64,000 bases of DNA from Istiophorus platypterus (lineage: Eukaryota; Chordata; Actinopteri; Istiophoriformes; Istiophoridae): positions 23,162,980-23,226,979 of the forward strand of contig CM029124.1 in assembly GCA_016859345.1 (NCBI GenBank). The letters run 5' to 3'. Numbering within the stretch: the stretch's first letter is position 1; every line of letters starts with the position of its first letter. The translations under genes were made by a program, and so were the position numbers. Positions 35,461-46,170 of the stretch are shown here, piece by piece. The notes under the pieces are model-generated. The model was not told the origin of the DNA. It ran no database searches and saw only the letters and a list, made by a program, of their open reading frames with translations.

Positions 35461-36859
35461 TGATATTCAGCAATGTATTACTGTATGTAGTGTGCAAGCT
35501 GCATGCCCTGCTGGCTCTGTATGCATGTGTTAAAGTGTATGCATGTGTGTAACATACAAATGTATGTGTGCATAAACAGCTGCACAAAGAAGTTGCAGCG
35601 GTATATAACATTATCAAGAGTGGACCTAGCACTGTATGATTATGATCTTATGGTAAAAGCAGCATATCAGTGCAGAGACGGCTCACCCCGCTGGCCAAAA
35701 ATAATCAACCTCTGACTGTATGACTGTAGGTTGGAGGACAGACCCAAGCCTCACTTATATCAAATTCAGCTGGGATTTGATGCCAGGTTTTCTGTTAGCC
35801 TTGGCCCACTTAAAAGTGCAACAAACACAGTACCACTGAAAGTATTAATTAGCACCATACTATATAACCCATAAGCCCATTGGAAAAGCACAACAAAACC
35901 ACCCCAAACATTGGTATAACCAATATCAAAGGCTAGCTTTTCATCTGGCTTGATCCTTAGGGGTTTGAGGCTTTGTGCACTCTATATAGACATGACAACC
36001 AACCCAAATCTATTACCTGGAACTCGGCCTGTCATATTGATGCTGCCCGCAGTGTGGGACTGCATCACCTCCTGACTTGAAGGTGCTTCATACGGATAAG
36101 TAATATGGAATCAAACTGTTCACACACACACACACACATCATGCAGAGACCTACTGTATTCACAAGCTGCACTCACAGACATACTTCATACTCCTGTAAA
36201 CTCAACCAGCTTATGTAGAATAACAAATGAAAAGAAAGCAGTTGGATTTCATTGGAGTATAGATGAGGTATTACAAGAAGCTTTCCAAATAACTCTTTCT
36301 ACTACATTATATATGTCTTTTTTCTCTTTTGTCCCACCTCACTCATGCTGATTTTCTTTCTCCAGGTTCATCCACCCCCTTCTCTCCCCCTGTCCCTCCC
36401 TCCGTCAATCTCTTTACTATTCATTGAGATCCAATTGAGTGTTTGGCACTCCTCCAGCTTGTCCGCCCCTCCTTTCTCCCCTCCCTCTCACCTCTGGATT
36501 GCTTAAATTTGAATAACACATGACCTGGCCTAGTGGTGACATCACCAGCACACATTAAAAAACAGTACACTGTATTGTAAATACACATACACATACATAT
36601 ACACATACACACAAATGATCTGACCAGAGGATGGATCTTCTTCTTTGTACATTCTGCATACACAGCTGCATTCTGTCAACAATTTATCAAGCAGGAGCCA
36701 AGTGACACTGCCTATGTATGTGTCATATGTGTGTATTTTTTCTGTGCATATTTCTGGCACATTTCCCAGTATAAGCACTCTTGTGTGAGTATTCTTTTCA
36801 GTATAAAAGCTTGAACTGTGTGGTTGCGCACCTGTGTGTCTATCTGCATGTGTGTGTAT
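35461..36859. other. Intergenic, no gene seen
   Basis: Short CA tract at 36121-36139 and a pyrimidine-rich stretch at 36370-36490. No gene or mobile element recognised. Confidence 0.55.
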
Positions 36860-37235
36860 AATGCAGTCAGAGCATCTGGCTCCTCTCTGCTCCCCGACAT
36901 TAGTGCAGACAAGAGAATCAGTGGACTATTGAATGCAATTACAGTGTGCAGGCCAGACAATAAAGATTGATAGTGCTTTCACCTTTTATCACACACCAAA
37001 CATACTAGAGGTTAAAGCTTGCAAGCCTTGAGCTGCCGGCATTCTAATAATGATTGAAAATATTCCACCAGAGTGGGGAGGCATACTTGTGCAAAAATAC
37101 AGGAATGCTTGAAACAAAAGTGGAGATTTTTTTCCCCCCTGATAGGGTCAGATGCCCTTTGTGGACCGCTCTACATTTCATGGAGATCACACCATGAAGG
37201 AAAATAAGATGTTTTTTAGTATGTGCCTCTTTTTC
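36860..37235. promoter_or_regulatory. Candidate conserved non-coding element
   Basis: Complex sequence with GAATGCAATTACAGTGTGCAG, GACAATAAAGATTGATAGTG, TGAGCTGCCGGCATTCTAAT and CTAATAATGATTGAAAATATT. No coding frame. Confidence 0.35.
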
Positions 37236-37794
37236 AGGTGATGCTGAGTGTAGTCTTCATTTTCGTTAATGAACCAAAATCTGTGACTAAACTCTCAAAT
37301 GTCAGAAAGAGATAACTATGGTGGAATTTAAAAATAAAACCTATAATGAAAACTCTGTATATTTTAACCAACAAATAAAGAAAAAATTTGTTGGAATAAT
37401 AATTGATAGCAACAGTGGCACGGTGTAGGTAAAAAAAAACACAGGTTGATAGATGAGCCCACGATTGTGATAAAAAGAAAAACGTGTTCATAGTAGTGTC
37501 AGAAAAGAAGCCCTACAGGTATAGAATAACATTTAATGCTCATTCAGAACTGAATAAGGTGTTTACTGCAATGTTTATCACATGATGATGATAAAAAAAA
37601 CACTTGATGTATAGTTGAACAAGTATATTTCTAAAGTTATATATAACAATCATGTTTCCTGTTGTTTTGTTTTTACAGTAGATCTTGTTATCTTGTAATG
37701 TCCATTTTGGCATGTCATACCTGTGTTGGTATTATTTCTAAATAAATATGGTAATCTGAACAATATTTCATGTCATATTTTAAAAAGAAATATA
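37236..37794. other. AT-rich intergenic, no gene seen
   Basis: No coding pattern or recognisable repeat before the GATA array. Confidence 0.6.
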
Positions 37795-37795
37795 T

Positions 37796-37865
37796 ATATA
37801 GATATATATAGATATAGATAGATAGATAGACAGGTAGATAGGTGGATTGGTGGATAGATAAAGAT

Positions 37866-37956
<91 letters not shown>

Positions 37957-37977
37957 CATACATACATACATAGATAA

Positions 37978-38068
<91 letters not shown>

Positions 38069-38069
38069 T
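37796..38069. repeat. GATA tetranucleotide array
   Basis: About 270 bases of GATA units. The start is impure (ATATAGATATAG, AGGTGGATTGG up to about 37860). A long pure run to 37956 follows, then a CATA interlude at about 37957-37971, then another pure run to 38068. Minus-strand frames reading Ser-Ile-Tyr-Leu repeats are artefacts. Confidence 0.97.
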
Positions 38070-40180
38070 ATTGTTATTATGTGCTATTATCAAATTCTCT
38101 GATATCAGATCAGACAACTCCGTTCTTAAAAAAGGAATGGCTAATTTTCAGAGCCAAATATAAGCAATTTGCTACTGTGATTTGCCATTTTACCTTGCTG
38201 AGTCCAATTGTTTTTCTCCTTTTAGCTCTGTTTTTGGACTCCACTAACTCCTGTGGGATTATCTGGCTCTTAAACTGTTCAATTCTCAACTATGTTTACC
38301 AGCTAATTTCTAAGTATGTGTGTCTGCTGCTTGGTGCTGGTTAGGTAGTGTACAGTGCGTTTATCACAGATTTTTTTTGGCTGAAAACAGTCACCTATCA
38401 TCAAAACAATGTTGATGAGACTGAACTGAAACAGTAAAGCTGCAGGCCGTAAACCAAAAAGATGAGCTGAAAGATGTTAAAAGGTTTTGTAGAGCTTGCA
38501 GATTTCCAACTGCAGAGTTGGGGGTTAATTCTTTCTTGGTTATTGATTAGCACAACTTTATGTTTAACTAAAATGCTTATACATGGATTTGATTTAAACT
38601 CACCTAAAATATTATTTGACTGAATATAATAGGATTATTATGTGTAATATTTTCATCAATTAACACTCAACTCAAATGTTAATGCTTTTTTAGAGTAAAT
38701 GAGACTAAAATGTTCAATTTTCATCATCTGAAATTGTATCAAAACAAGATGGATGAAGTTGATTTAAATAACTACAACTCACATGGACATTCGATCTCAG
38801 GAATGAAGCTATATCTAAAAGAAGACATTTTTTGTAATACAGAATCTTACTATTTTCCTTCAGGATTAGATATGAAAAACTGGATGCCTGCTGTGCATTT
38901 AAGTAAGAGCAAGTTCAGTGCTCTGTCCACAAAGTACCAGCCACTTGTGAGCAAAGTTTACTCATTCTTGCTGTGTATTTAATCTGAACTGTAACTCGAC
39001 ATAATTTTATTTTTTTTTTTGCATTGAGGGTTCCCGACCCTCAGAGACCAAAATCTTGTTCACAACACAAAAGACAAAATATAATACAAAATAGCTGATG
39101 TGTCATGCAATTTATCCTAACCCTCATTTCATCTAGGTGTTCAGAAGGTCTAAATTTGCTTGGGAGTGAGGAAGACACATTAAAATAGTTGGTTGGTAAA
39201 GACATCATGATGAAGGAATAATGAGTGATGGTGACTAAGGAAAGCTTTGAGAGAAGAAAAGAGAAAACAAAGAGCCGGACAGAAGAGGAAGATGAAAATA
39301 ATAGGAGTACAGAAAGGACAAAAGAGGATAAGACACAGGAATTTTTTGTTGTAATTTGTAAATGGAGTAGCAGCCACAGGAATAGGATGAGTGACACAGC
39401 AATTGTTCTATTATGTGGCTGACTGGCCATAGCCCTCTAACATATGAACATGCATGTGTGGCGGCTTTCTTCAAGCACTGCTGTTGATTATTTTTGTCCT
39501 ACTACTGACATTTTTCAGGGACTCTTCATTTTATTTCTCTCTGTGCTTGAACAGAATAAATACACTTTACCTTGATAAAGTACTGTTTGTCTTTGCTGCA
39601 CACAATACCTGTTTATGTTCTTCAGAGAAAAAAAAAAAAACTCTTGATGCCTCTTGAAAGTGTCATTCTGACTGCTTTCAATTTTCTTTCCTTTTACTAC
39701 TTTTAATTTTTCATCTTTGTTTCTGTGGTTAATATTGTGACAATTTTTTGGTCTTCTGCTGAGGAGTTTTCAGTTTCTTTACGAGATTTTTTTGGTCTGC
39801 CTGTGCTATTTAACTCCTCCTCCTCCTTACATAAACAACTAGACAGCAAACAATGTCTTTATATACAAAATCAATTTGACAACTGTAAAAACCAGACTGT
39901 GATCTAGCTGGTACTGTGCTGTAGAAGTAGTACCCTTTGGAGATGCAATTATTTATGTTTTCAGAATTAGTAAAAGCATATCTAGCTATTGAACATACTA
40001 GAGTAGGTTTGTTATTCATAGTCAAACAGGCTAAATAAATCGACCAATACACAGTACATACTGACCAACATATAATGTACAACTTTACAAAACTTCAACC
40101 ACCTCTAGTGGAGCAAGGAAAATAACTCAGCCCATAGTCTGTTTCATTTCAGGGGGGCCAGGGGGGCCTTTCTCGAAGAA
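38070..40180. other. AT-rich intergenic, no gene seen
   Basis: No gene. Open frames here, including a minus-strand 129-codon frame at 39041-39430, lack domains. A poly-A run lies at about 39629-39641. Confidence 0.55.
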
Positions 40181-40307
40181 ACACTCCTGAAGCACTTTAT
40201 AAGGACCACAGGAATACTGGGTAGGGGTTCCTTTTTCTCTCAAAACAGCCTTGATTCTTTATGGCATGAATTCCACGAGATGATTGTTCATGTTAATGTG
40301 ATGGCAT
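40181..40307 (-). mobile_element. Tc1-like transposon, 3' part (left piece)
   Basis: The sequence begins with a degenerate inverted repeat (ACACTCCTGAAGCACTTTAT). It then matches the reverse complement of the transposase end of the same family as 32151-32938: ACTGGGTAGGGGTTCC, TCTCAAAACAGCCTTGATTC and ATGGCATGAATTCCA. Homology stops at about 40307, where an unrelated 2.1-kb unit begins. The other end of the transposon is at 42439-42692. Confidence 0.85.
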
Positions 40308-40324
40308 TAGATCATTAGACCAGA

Positions 40325-40557
40325 AAAAACAGAAATTCAAATGTAGGTATAAAGTCCACACAGAAACAAAAGAGTAAACACAAACACCTAATACACAAGG
40401 GAGGCAAGGGTAAGAGAGGACAGTTGAAACAAATTAGGGTTGGCCAGGCAATCATATAGGAAACAATAAAGGAAGGAAATCAATCGACAGACACACAAGG
40501 TAATAAATTTCAAAATAAAACAGGAAGCAAAAATGAAGTTCTCAAGAAGCAGATAGT
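40325..40557 (+). repeat. Terminal direct repeat, left copy
   Basis: Shares ordered blocks with 42215-42438: AAAGTCCACA, ACAAAAG, CAAGGGTAA, AATTAGG, CAGGCAATCA/CAGGTAATCA, ATCAACAGACACACAAGGTAATA and TTCAAA. Identity looks like roughly three quarters with small indels. It ends near GTGACAC. Confidence 0.75.
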
Positions 40558-40659
40558 GACACTATCTCCAAAGGGCTGGATTCCAAAAGCCCCATCTGCC
40601 AAGTGGACAGGGAGCACAGGATTAGTGCTTAGGATCTCAAGGAAATAACAGGATGACAG

Positions 40660-40830
40660 GTCAGGGGCTAAGCAAAAGAGCGTGGGCAGATGGCCTGAGG
40701 GCTTGGCAGGGGCGGATTGGGACGAGCCCCCTCTGGAAACCTAGCAGGAGGGCGATGTCGGGACCTCTCAGGAAATCCAGAAGGAGGGCATCAGCAGAGG
40801 CTATTCCCCTCAGGTAGAAAAGATGGAGCA
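40660..40830. repeat. Short degenerate tandem units
   Basis: Two to three units of roughly 36-40 bases built on CCTCTGGAAACC-AGGAGGGC and CCTCTCAGGAAATCC-GGAGGGC. They are part of the internal repetitive region of the 2.1-kb unit. Confidence 0.5.
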
Positions 40831-41049
40831 TGACCAGACAGATGGAGCCCCTCTGGGGGATGACTTGAAGGCTGGAGCCAAAGGCAAGACTGCTCTGCTC
40901 TGCTCTGGAGATGAGAAGACTGGAAATCTGGAGAAACACCTGGCACTAGGAAATGCAACTGCAGGTTGGAGAGCAGTACAGGCAGACCACTGGAGTGTGG
41001 GGCTGGAGGTGTCAGCTGGAGATTTGGGTGGATGTCAATGAAAATGATT

Positions 41050-41390
41050 GACTGATGATCTGAGAGTTCAAACTATGTCTTAGCAGGAACTAAAAACTGG
41101 CGATCTAGAGCTGGTGTCGGTAGAAACTGTCAATAGGAAATCTGGAGCTGGTGTTGGCCAGAACACTGACCCGATGTTCAGGGCCTAGTGTCAGCCAGAA
41201 TGCCAAATTGAGATCAGAGACTGGAGTCAACCAAACTGCTGAATGGAGATCAGGGCTTGGTGTTGGCTGGAATGTTAACTGGAGGTTAGGGGCTGGTATA
41301 GGCTGGGCCATCAACAGGAAACCAGGAGCAACCGACCCCCGGACCGCCAATGGGGAATCAGGGCAGAAGTTGGCCCAGCCGCTAACTTAG
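41050..41390. repeat. 36-bp degenerate tandem repeat
   Basis: About nine units built on GGAGATCAGGGCTTGGTGTTGG-like cores followed by CTGGAAYG or CCAGAAC. Unit length is near 36 bases, so it keeps frame: both strands are open across it and encode 12-residue repeats (plus strand 41151-41390, e.g. WRSGLGVGWNVN then WRLGAGIGWAIN). Open frames follow from the 36-base period and may not be coding. Confidence 0.8.
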
Positions 41391-42214
41391 AACCTGAAGG
41401 AGGCTTTAAATCGCCAGACTCAGGAACAGAATTGATGCTAGTCAACTCAGGAACAGACGAAGCATCAACTACAAACCTGGCAGGGACACACGGGATGTGG
41501 GCTTGGACACCCGATGCAGGGAGAGGCGAAACATCAGCCCGGACCCAGAACTCTGGAACAGACGAGATGTTGGCAGAGATGGCTAATTATGGAATCAATA
41601 TCACCGAGACCTATCCAATCCTTGATACCTTCCAGTAAAAGCTAGGTGACTCCCCAGGAAAAGAGACTGCTCAAGGTCTTCAGGCTCAGAGTCAGACAGG
41701 AAGTTGGTCAGCTCAGTAGCAGGAACAGGCAGGTGGCTAGCCGACTGGGATGCTAGCTGGAGCCTATCCGGCTGGAGGCTAGCAAGCCTTGGTTAAGTGA
41801 CTCTGGAGGAGGTAGCAGCTGAGTAGACTCTGGAAGTAGCTGGTGGCTAGTCAGCTAGGGGAGTGATTGGTAATCAAGGGTGTCTACAAAGTTCTGGAGC
41901 CAATCAGGCAACAAACTCTTTAACCAGGGCCTTTTTGAAACTTCATAACACAGAGCAGCCTCTTTGTACTCTCTACAAGAATCTCTCTTGAACTCTCCAT
42001 AAATGCACACAAAGGTAGACACCAAATTGTAAAGTTCGTTTTCAAATGATGAGTCGTACTGTTATGGCAGAAGCCAGGAGAGTACCCAAATACAGATGCA
42101 CATGGAGGCAAGTAGGTGGACAAGATGGCAGGCAGGAATCTCAGAAAATAGGCATTAGGAAAGTATACACAAGGACAACCAAGAATCACAGCCAGGAGGA
42201 AATCAGATGATCCA

Positions 42215-42438
42215 ATTTAGGTAGAAAGTCCACAGATAAACAAAAGGGAGCAAACACAGGGACTCAATACAAGGGGGGCAAGGGTAAAAGGGTGAAGGTG
42301 AAACTAATTAGGTTGGGCAGGTAATCACAAATGTGGAAAACACACTAGGGCATGAAAAAAAACTATCAACAGACACACAAGGTAATAGATTTCAAAGTAA
42401 AATAGGTCAATTGTCACTCAAGGGGCAGTTTGTGACAC
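42215..42438 (+). repeat. Terminal direct repeat, right copy
   Basis: Second copy of the repeat at 40325-40557, ending CAGTTTGTGACAC exactly where Tc1-like sequence (AACCAGTATGG) resumes. The sharp right junction supports an insertion event. Confidence 0.75.
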
Positions 42439-42692
42439 AACCAGTATGGTCCTTCTCCTTTGACCTCTCTCATCAACAAGGTTTTTCCAGGCACAGAGCT
42501 GCTTCTCACTGGGCTTTTTGTTGTTTTTCACACCACTCTGAGTAAACTCTAGAGACTGTTGTGTGAAAAAATCCCAGGAGGATGAGCAGTTTCAGAAATG
42601 CTCAAACCTGCCCATCTGGCATGATTGGCTTATTGCAGTTACATGAATAAGCAGGTAGACAGCTCTTCCTAATAAAGTGCTCGATGAGTGTA
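42439..42692 (-). mobile_element. Tc1-like transposon, 5' part (right piece)
   Basis: CTCCTTTGACCTCTCTCATC, CACTGGGCTTTTTGTTGTTTTTC, GTAAACTCTAGAGACTGTTG and the terminal CCTAATAAAGTGCTCGATGAGTGTA are the N-terminal transposase region and inverted repeat of the same family as 32151-32938. Compare the parallel words at 32592-32930. With the left piece it makes one split, internally deleted copy. Confidence 0.9.
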
Positions 42693-43369
42693 CAATGTTA
42701 ATAACAACACAGCAGTGCATTTCTCTTTTTTTCATTTAATCCTGCTTTACTCCAGAACACACAACATTTTACAAGTCACATTGATCAGTATATTATACTT
42801 TCATTTAATTATTTTCACACCAGCAGAATACGGTTGCATGCTTCTAAGTTTCAATCTAATATGGTTAACTTAAATAGATACCTTAAAAAACCTGATTGCT
42901 TCATCTGCATCTCAGCGTATGGGCTGTTACTTAATAAACATTTAAAAATGTCCCTGTCACTTCATTATAATCTCTTTCAAACCATCAATTACATGCTTCT
43001 AAATGTTAAGGGGGGGTAAAATTAAGTGCTACTTACTGGCTGTAGCATGATGTGCCACCAATTAATAGCCACAGTTAAGAGGAGAATCAATACATTTAGT
43101 TTCTTTCTATTCATTACAGTTCACATTCTTAATATTGTGCTAAAATACACATTTTTCTTCTGTGATGATTATGACGCACCACATGGTCACAGCTGAAAGA
43201 ATGAGTTTATAAATGTGTAAAGCATTTCGAACTACGTTATCATCAAATTGTGTCTGCCATGTTGAAACTTGAACTAGGATTGTGAGAATGAGAGTCTTTT
43301 CTATTAGCTTCTACTTAATTTCTTCAACTAAATATCCAGCTAATTCAAAATATGAGGCCTTTGTCCTTG
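42693..43369. other. AT-rich intergenic, part of a shared 48-base motif
   Basis: No gene. Bases 43148-43196 closely resemble 51568-51615 (listed separately). Confidence 0.5.
43148..43196. repeat. Two-copy motif, copy 1
   Basis: CACATTTTTCTTCTGTGATG followed by GATTATGACGCACCACATGG and an AGCTGAA end. The same order recurs at 51568-51615 with about 80% identity by eye. No other copy was seen. Confidence 0.65.
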
Positions 43370-43640
43370 CTGACCGTTGATTAGAGGTTGATCCATAATA
43401 CAAGGATAATTTGTTTGTGTTTACTCCCAACCACAACGTAACACAAACAGGCATTGCAGCAGATGCTTAATCTGTCCAACCAACAGTAGATGTTTTACCG
43501 CTGGACAGTCAACGCTGTGTTTACCCCATTTCCAAACATATTTGCATATGAAACAGTGTTCTCAGATAATTCTCCAGGAAATACAGTATTAGCAGATTAG
43601 GAGCGGATAGGATTAATGTATGGTGTTACGGCATGTTTTG
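43370..43640. promoter_or_regulatory. Candidate conserved non-coding element
   Basis: Complex sequence with TTGATTAGAGGTTGATCC, CATATTTGCATATG (octamer within a palindrome, 43537-43550) and TTAGCAGATTAGGAGCGG. No coding frame. Confidence 0.4.
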
Positions 43641-43711
43641 ATACAGTGGAGACACACAGACCCTGTGGAGTCTGAATGCGGTGATGTAAATCATCAGCAG
43701 AAAAGCACATA

Positions 43712-43771
43712 TAAACACACACTCACACTCACACACACATACACACAAACACACACGCACACACACACTCA
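43712..43771. repeat. Degenerate CA microsatellite
   Basis: CA run with TC, AT, AA and GC interruptions, over about 60 bases. Confidence 0.9.
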
Positions 43772-43779
43772 ACACACAC

Positions 43780-44560
43780 TCCTAACCCCTGTTCCTCACA
43801 GAGATACGGGAAGCGGTAGGACGAAGGTTCACAGATTGGCCGATAACAGTCAAATCCAGACACCATTTAAAAGGGTGATATTTTAGTAGTAAACATGTAG
43901 GATTCCTTCATTATTTGACAACTCCCCCGTCTGCCTAGTTGGGAGCTTTCCGTTAAGATGCTTATCTAAAATGTCAAAAAGAATTATGCCGATAGCGGTC
44001 GGTATGAATAGGGCCTACGCTGTCCCTGATAAGGACGCATGTGGACTCCAGCGCTCTCCTCGCCAACCCTGGATTTCCTGCATGGGCCTAATTCCACGTT
44101 AATATGAATATGCATCCCCCCCCCCCCAAACACACACACATAAACAAGCCTCCCAATGGAAAGAATTATGGTCCCCATGAACCAATCCTCACTCCCCTTA
44201 CCTCTGCCACAACAAAAATGCCACCATAATGTCAGGCGAGATGTAACGATTTAGATTCCGACGATTGCCCCATGTCAGCCACACATCCGACAGCCCGGAT
44301 GAGTTGATTAGAGTTGGGACATCAAAAGAGGCTCAGGGTGGAGATAAGAGGGAGGGGTGGGGGGATATTAATGTTTTTCCTGTCAGGAATTAAGGCACAG
44401 GAGGAGTTTCAGCCAAAGTTCTGTCTGTCTCGTCTTCTGCTATCTTGAAAGAGATGGCAGTGACTCAGGCTTTTTTGCATAAGAGCCGAGATAATCAGAG
44501 TCTGTTTGGATCAATTAATGAAGAGATAGGGAGTACAGTAAGTAAACTGACGAGGGTGTG
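43780..44560. promoter_or_regulatory. Candidate conserved non-coding element cluster
   Basis: A long CpG-containing island by local standards: GATACGGGAAGCGGTAGG, GCCGATAGCGGTCGGTATG, AATATGAATATGCATCC, GATTCCGACGATTGCCCC and GATGAGTTGATTAGAG. A C12 run at 44116-44127 and a short CA tract interrupt it. No gene is recognisable, though the length and CpG content would also fit a gene-edge element. Confidence 0.4.
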
Positions 44561-45781
44561 CAAAAGTCAGCTATGTGCATGTGAGTGTGTGATATGTGTT
44601 CTAGTACTGCTCTAACAACAAATGGCCTCACAAGGATCGATTAGCAAAATTTTACACTGTGATGTTATATTGTCTATCTTTATATGTAAAGGGGGCTAGT
44701 TTAGGGCCAAAGGTTTTTTTTTAATGTAGAGAGTTATACGGAGAATCTGAACAATACGTTTTTATTGACTTACACATAATGCACTTAGTGATCAAAGGCA
44801 TTATGTTCAAGTGCATACTTTTTAATGCTGAAAATAACAAAAATGACTGCATTTATATAGTGCTTTTATTCAAAAAACTTAACAGTGACACATCACTATC
44901 TGAAAATTAATTGCCAACAATTTTTGGAATCAAGAAAAATGCAAACCATTTGCTGTTTTCAAGTTTCTCCAATATGAGGATTTACTGCTATTCGTATCAC
45001 TGTTAAATGAATATCTTTAGTTTTTGGACAATCAAACAAGTAATTTGAGGACCTCATCTTGGACTTACAATTTGTGATGGGTATTTTTTTTATATTATCT
45101 GATATATTCTTGAACAAACAACTAATTAAAAATAACTAGATTAATATGCAATTAAATGATTATTAGTACCAGCCCTAATAGTTTATTTTTTGCCAGCACC
45201 TGCTAAAATTGTTGCTGCTTAGCATTGTGCTTCTTTTTTCCCACTTTCCCTCCTTTGATCAGAGTAGGTAATGTGGCCTTAATATCTGTCTATCTGGAGA
45301 GATGACAACTCACAGCACACCGTGTACAAGGTAACACTGCTGTAGCTTCTCCATCCATATCTAAAGTAGCAGCAACTGAAAACAAAAGAGCTTACCTAAT
45401 TTAGAATTTGAAAGAAAACTCCCCAAATAACCACAAGATTTACACGGTTGCCATGATTTTCATCCGTAATAGCTTATTTCACTGAAAGATGTCAAATTTG
45501 CGGCTCTGCTCTCTTTACATTATCTAGAACTCATTTCACATTGTCTAAATTGTCTGAAGTTGTAGTTTCCCAATTTGCAAGCGTGTAGATTTGCCTCCTT
45601 GTTAAACTTCAGTCGCTTCAGTTCTGTGTATGCATTTGTGTGTTTTCTTTTTAATGTCCTCTCTTTACCACTTCCTATTCTCTCCCCATCCTCAGTATTT
45701 CAATTTAACACCATAGCCCTTAGAGGTCAAAAAGACACCCCGGCACCAGCTGTCCATCCTAAAGAGGATAGAGGGTTTTTT
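44561..45781. other. AT-rich intergenic with a SINE-tail scrap
   Basis: TGCATTTATATAGTGCTTTT at 44848-44867 resembles the SINE tail of 27134 and 30921 but is very short. Nothing else is recognised. Confidence 0.5.
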
Positions 45782-45906
<125 letters not shown>

Positions 45907-45919
45907 CATTAATTATACA

Positions 45920-46170
45920 TAGACCATATTTTGCATAACTCCCCTCCTCTGTTGCCTCCGCACCACCACCTGATTCAGAAGCGAGGGCTGCATCCGCTTC
46001 ATGATAACATCTCCAATAACAATTAAGGTTGAAACGTAATTTGCCAAGGAGAAAAAACTGCCAATAGGCTCTGTTGCCTTTGCATACTAAACACAGAGGC
46101 CGGAGCTGCTGTGTCGCTGAGGACTTTAATGCTTTGGTTTGAAGTCACATCATTATTGCCTTTTTATCCC
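45920..46170. promoter_or_regulatory. Candidate conserved non-coding element
   Basis: CGCACCACCACCTGATTC, GAGGGCTGCATCCGCTTC, CTCCAATAACAATTAAGG, AACGTAATTTGCC and GGCCGGAGCTGCTGTGTCGC make a sharply bounded complex block straight after the GT array. Confidence 0.45.

Larger units (their letters stand above)
40308..42438. mobile_element. 2.1-kb unit inserted in a Tc1-like element
   Basis: This unit lies between two pieces of one Tc1-like transposon. It is bounded by direct repeats at about 40325-40557 and 42215-42438, and carries a 36-bp tandem repeat at 41050-41390. Left of centre it reads GTGACACTATCTCC then GGGCTGGATTCC; on the right GTTATGGCAGAAGCCAGGAG. I recall similar motifs in large teleost interspersed repeats that lack obvious proteins. 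No RT, transposase or integrase was recognised. It could be an old LTR-type element, a non-autonomous DNA element or a composite repeat. Confidence 0.65.

Noticed and set aside
37715..38117. Ser-Ile-Tyr-Leu repeat open frames
   Set aside because: Artefact of the GATA array, which has no stop codon on the minus strand.
41050..41390. Repeat protein gene from 12-residue repeats
   Set aside because: The 36-base period alone keeps several frames open on both strands; there is no start, stop or composition evidence for a real protein.
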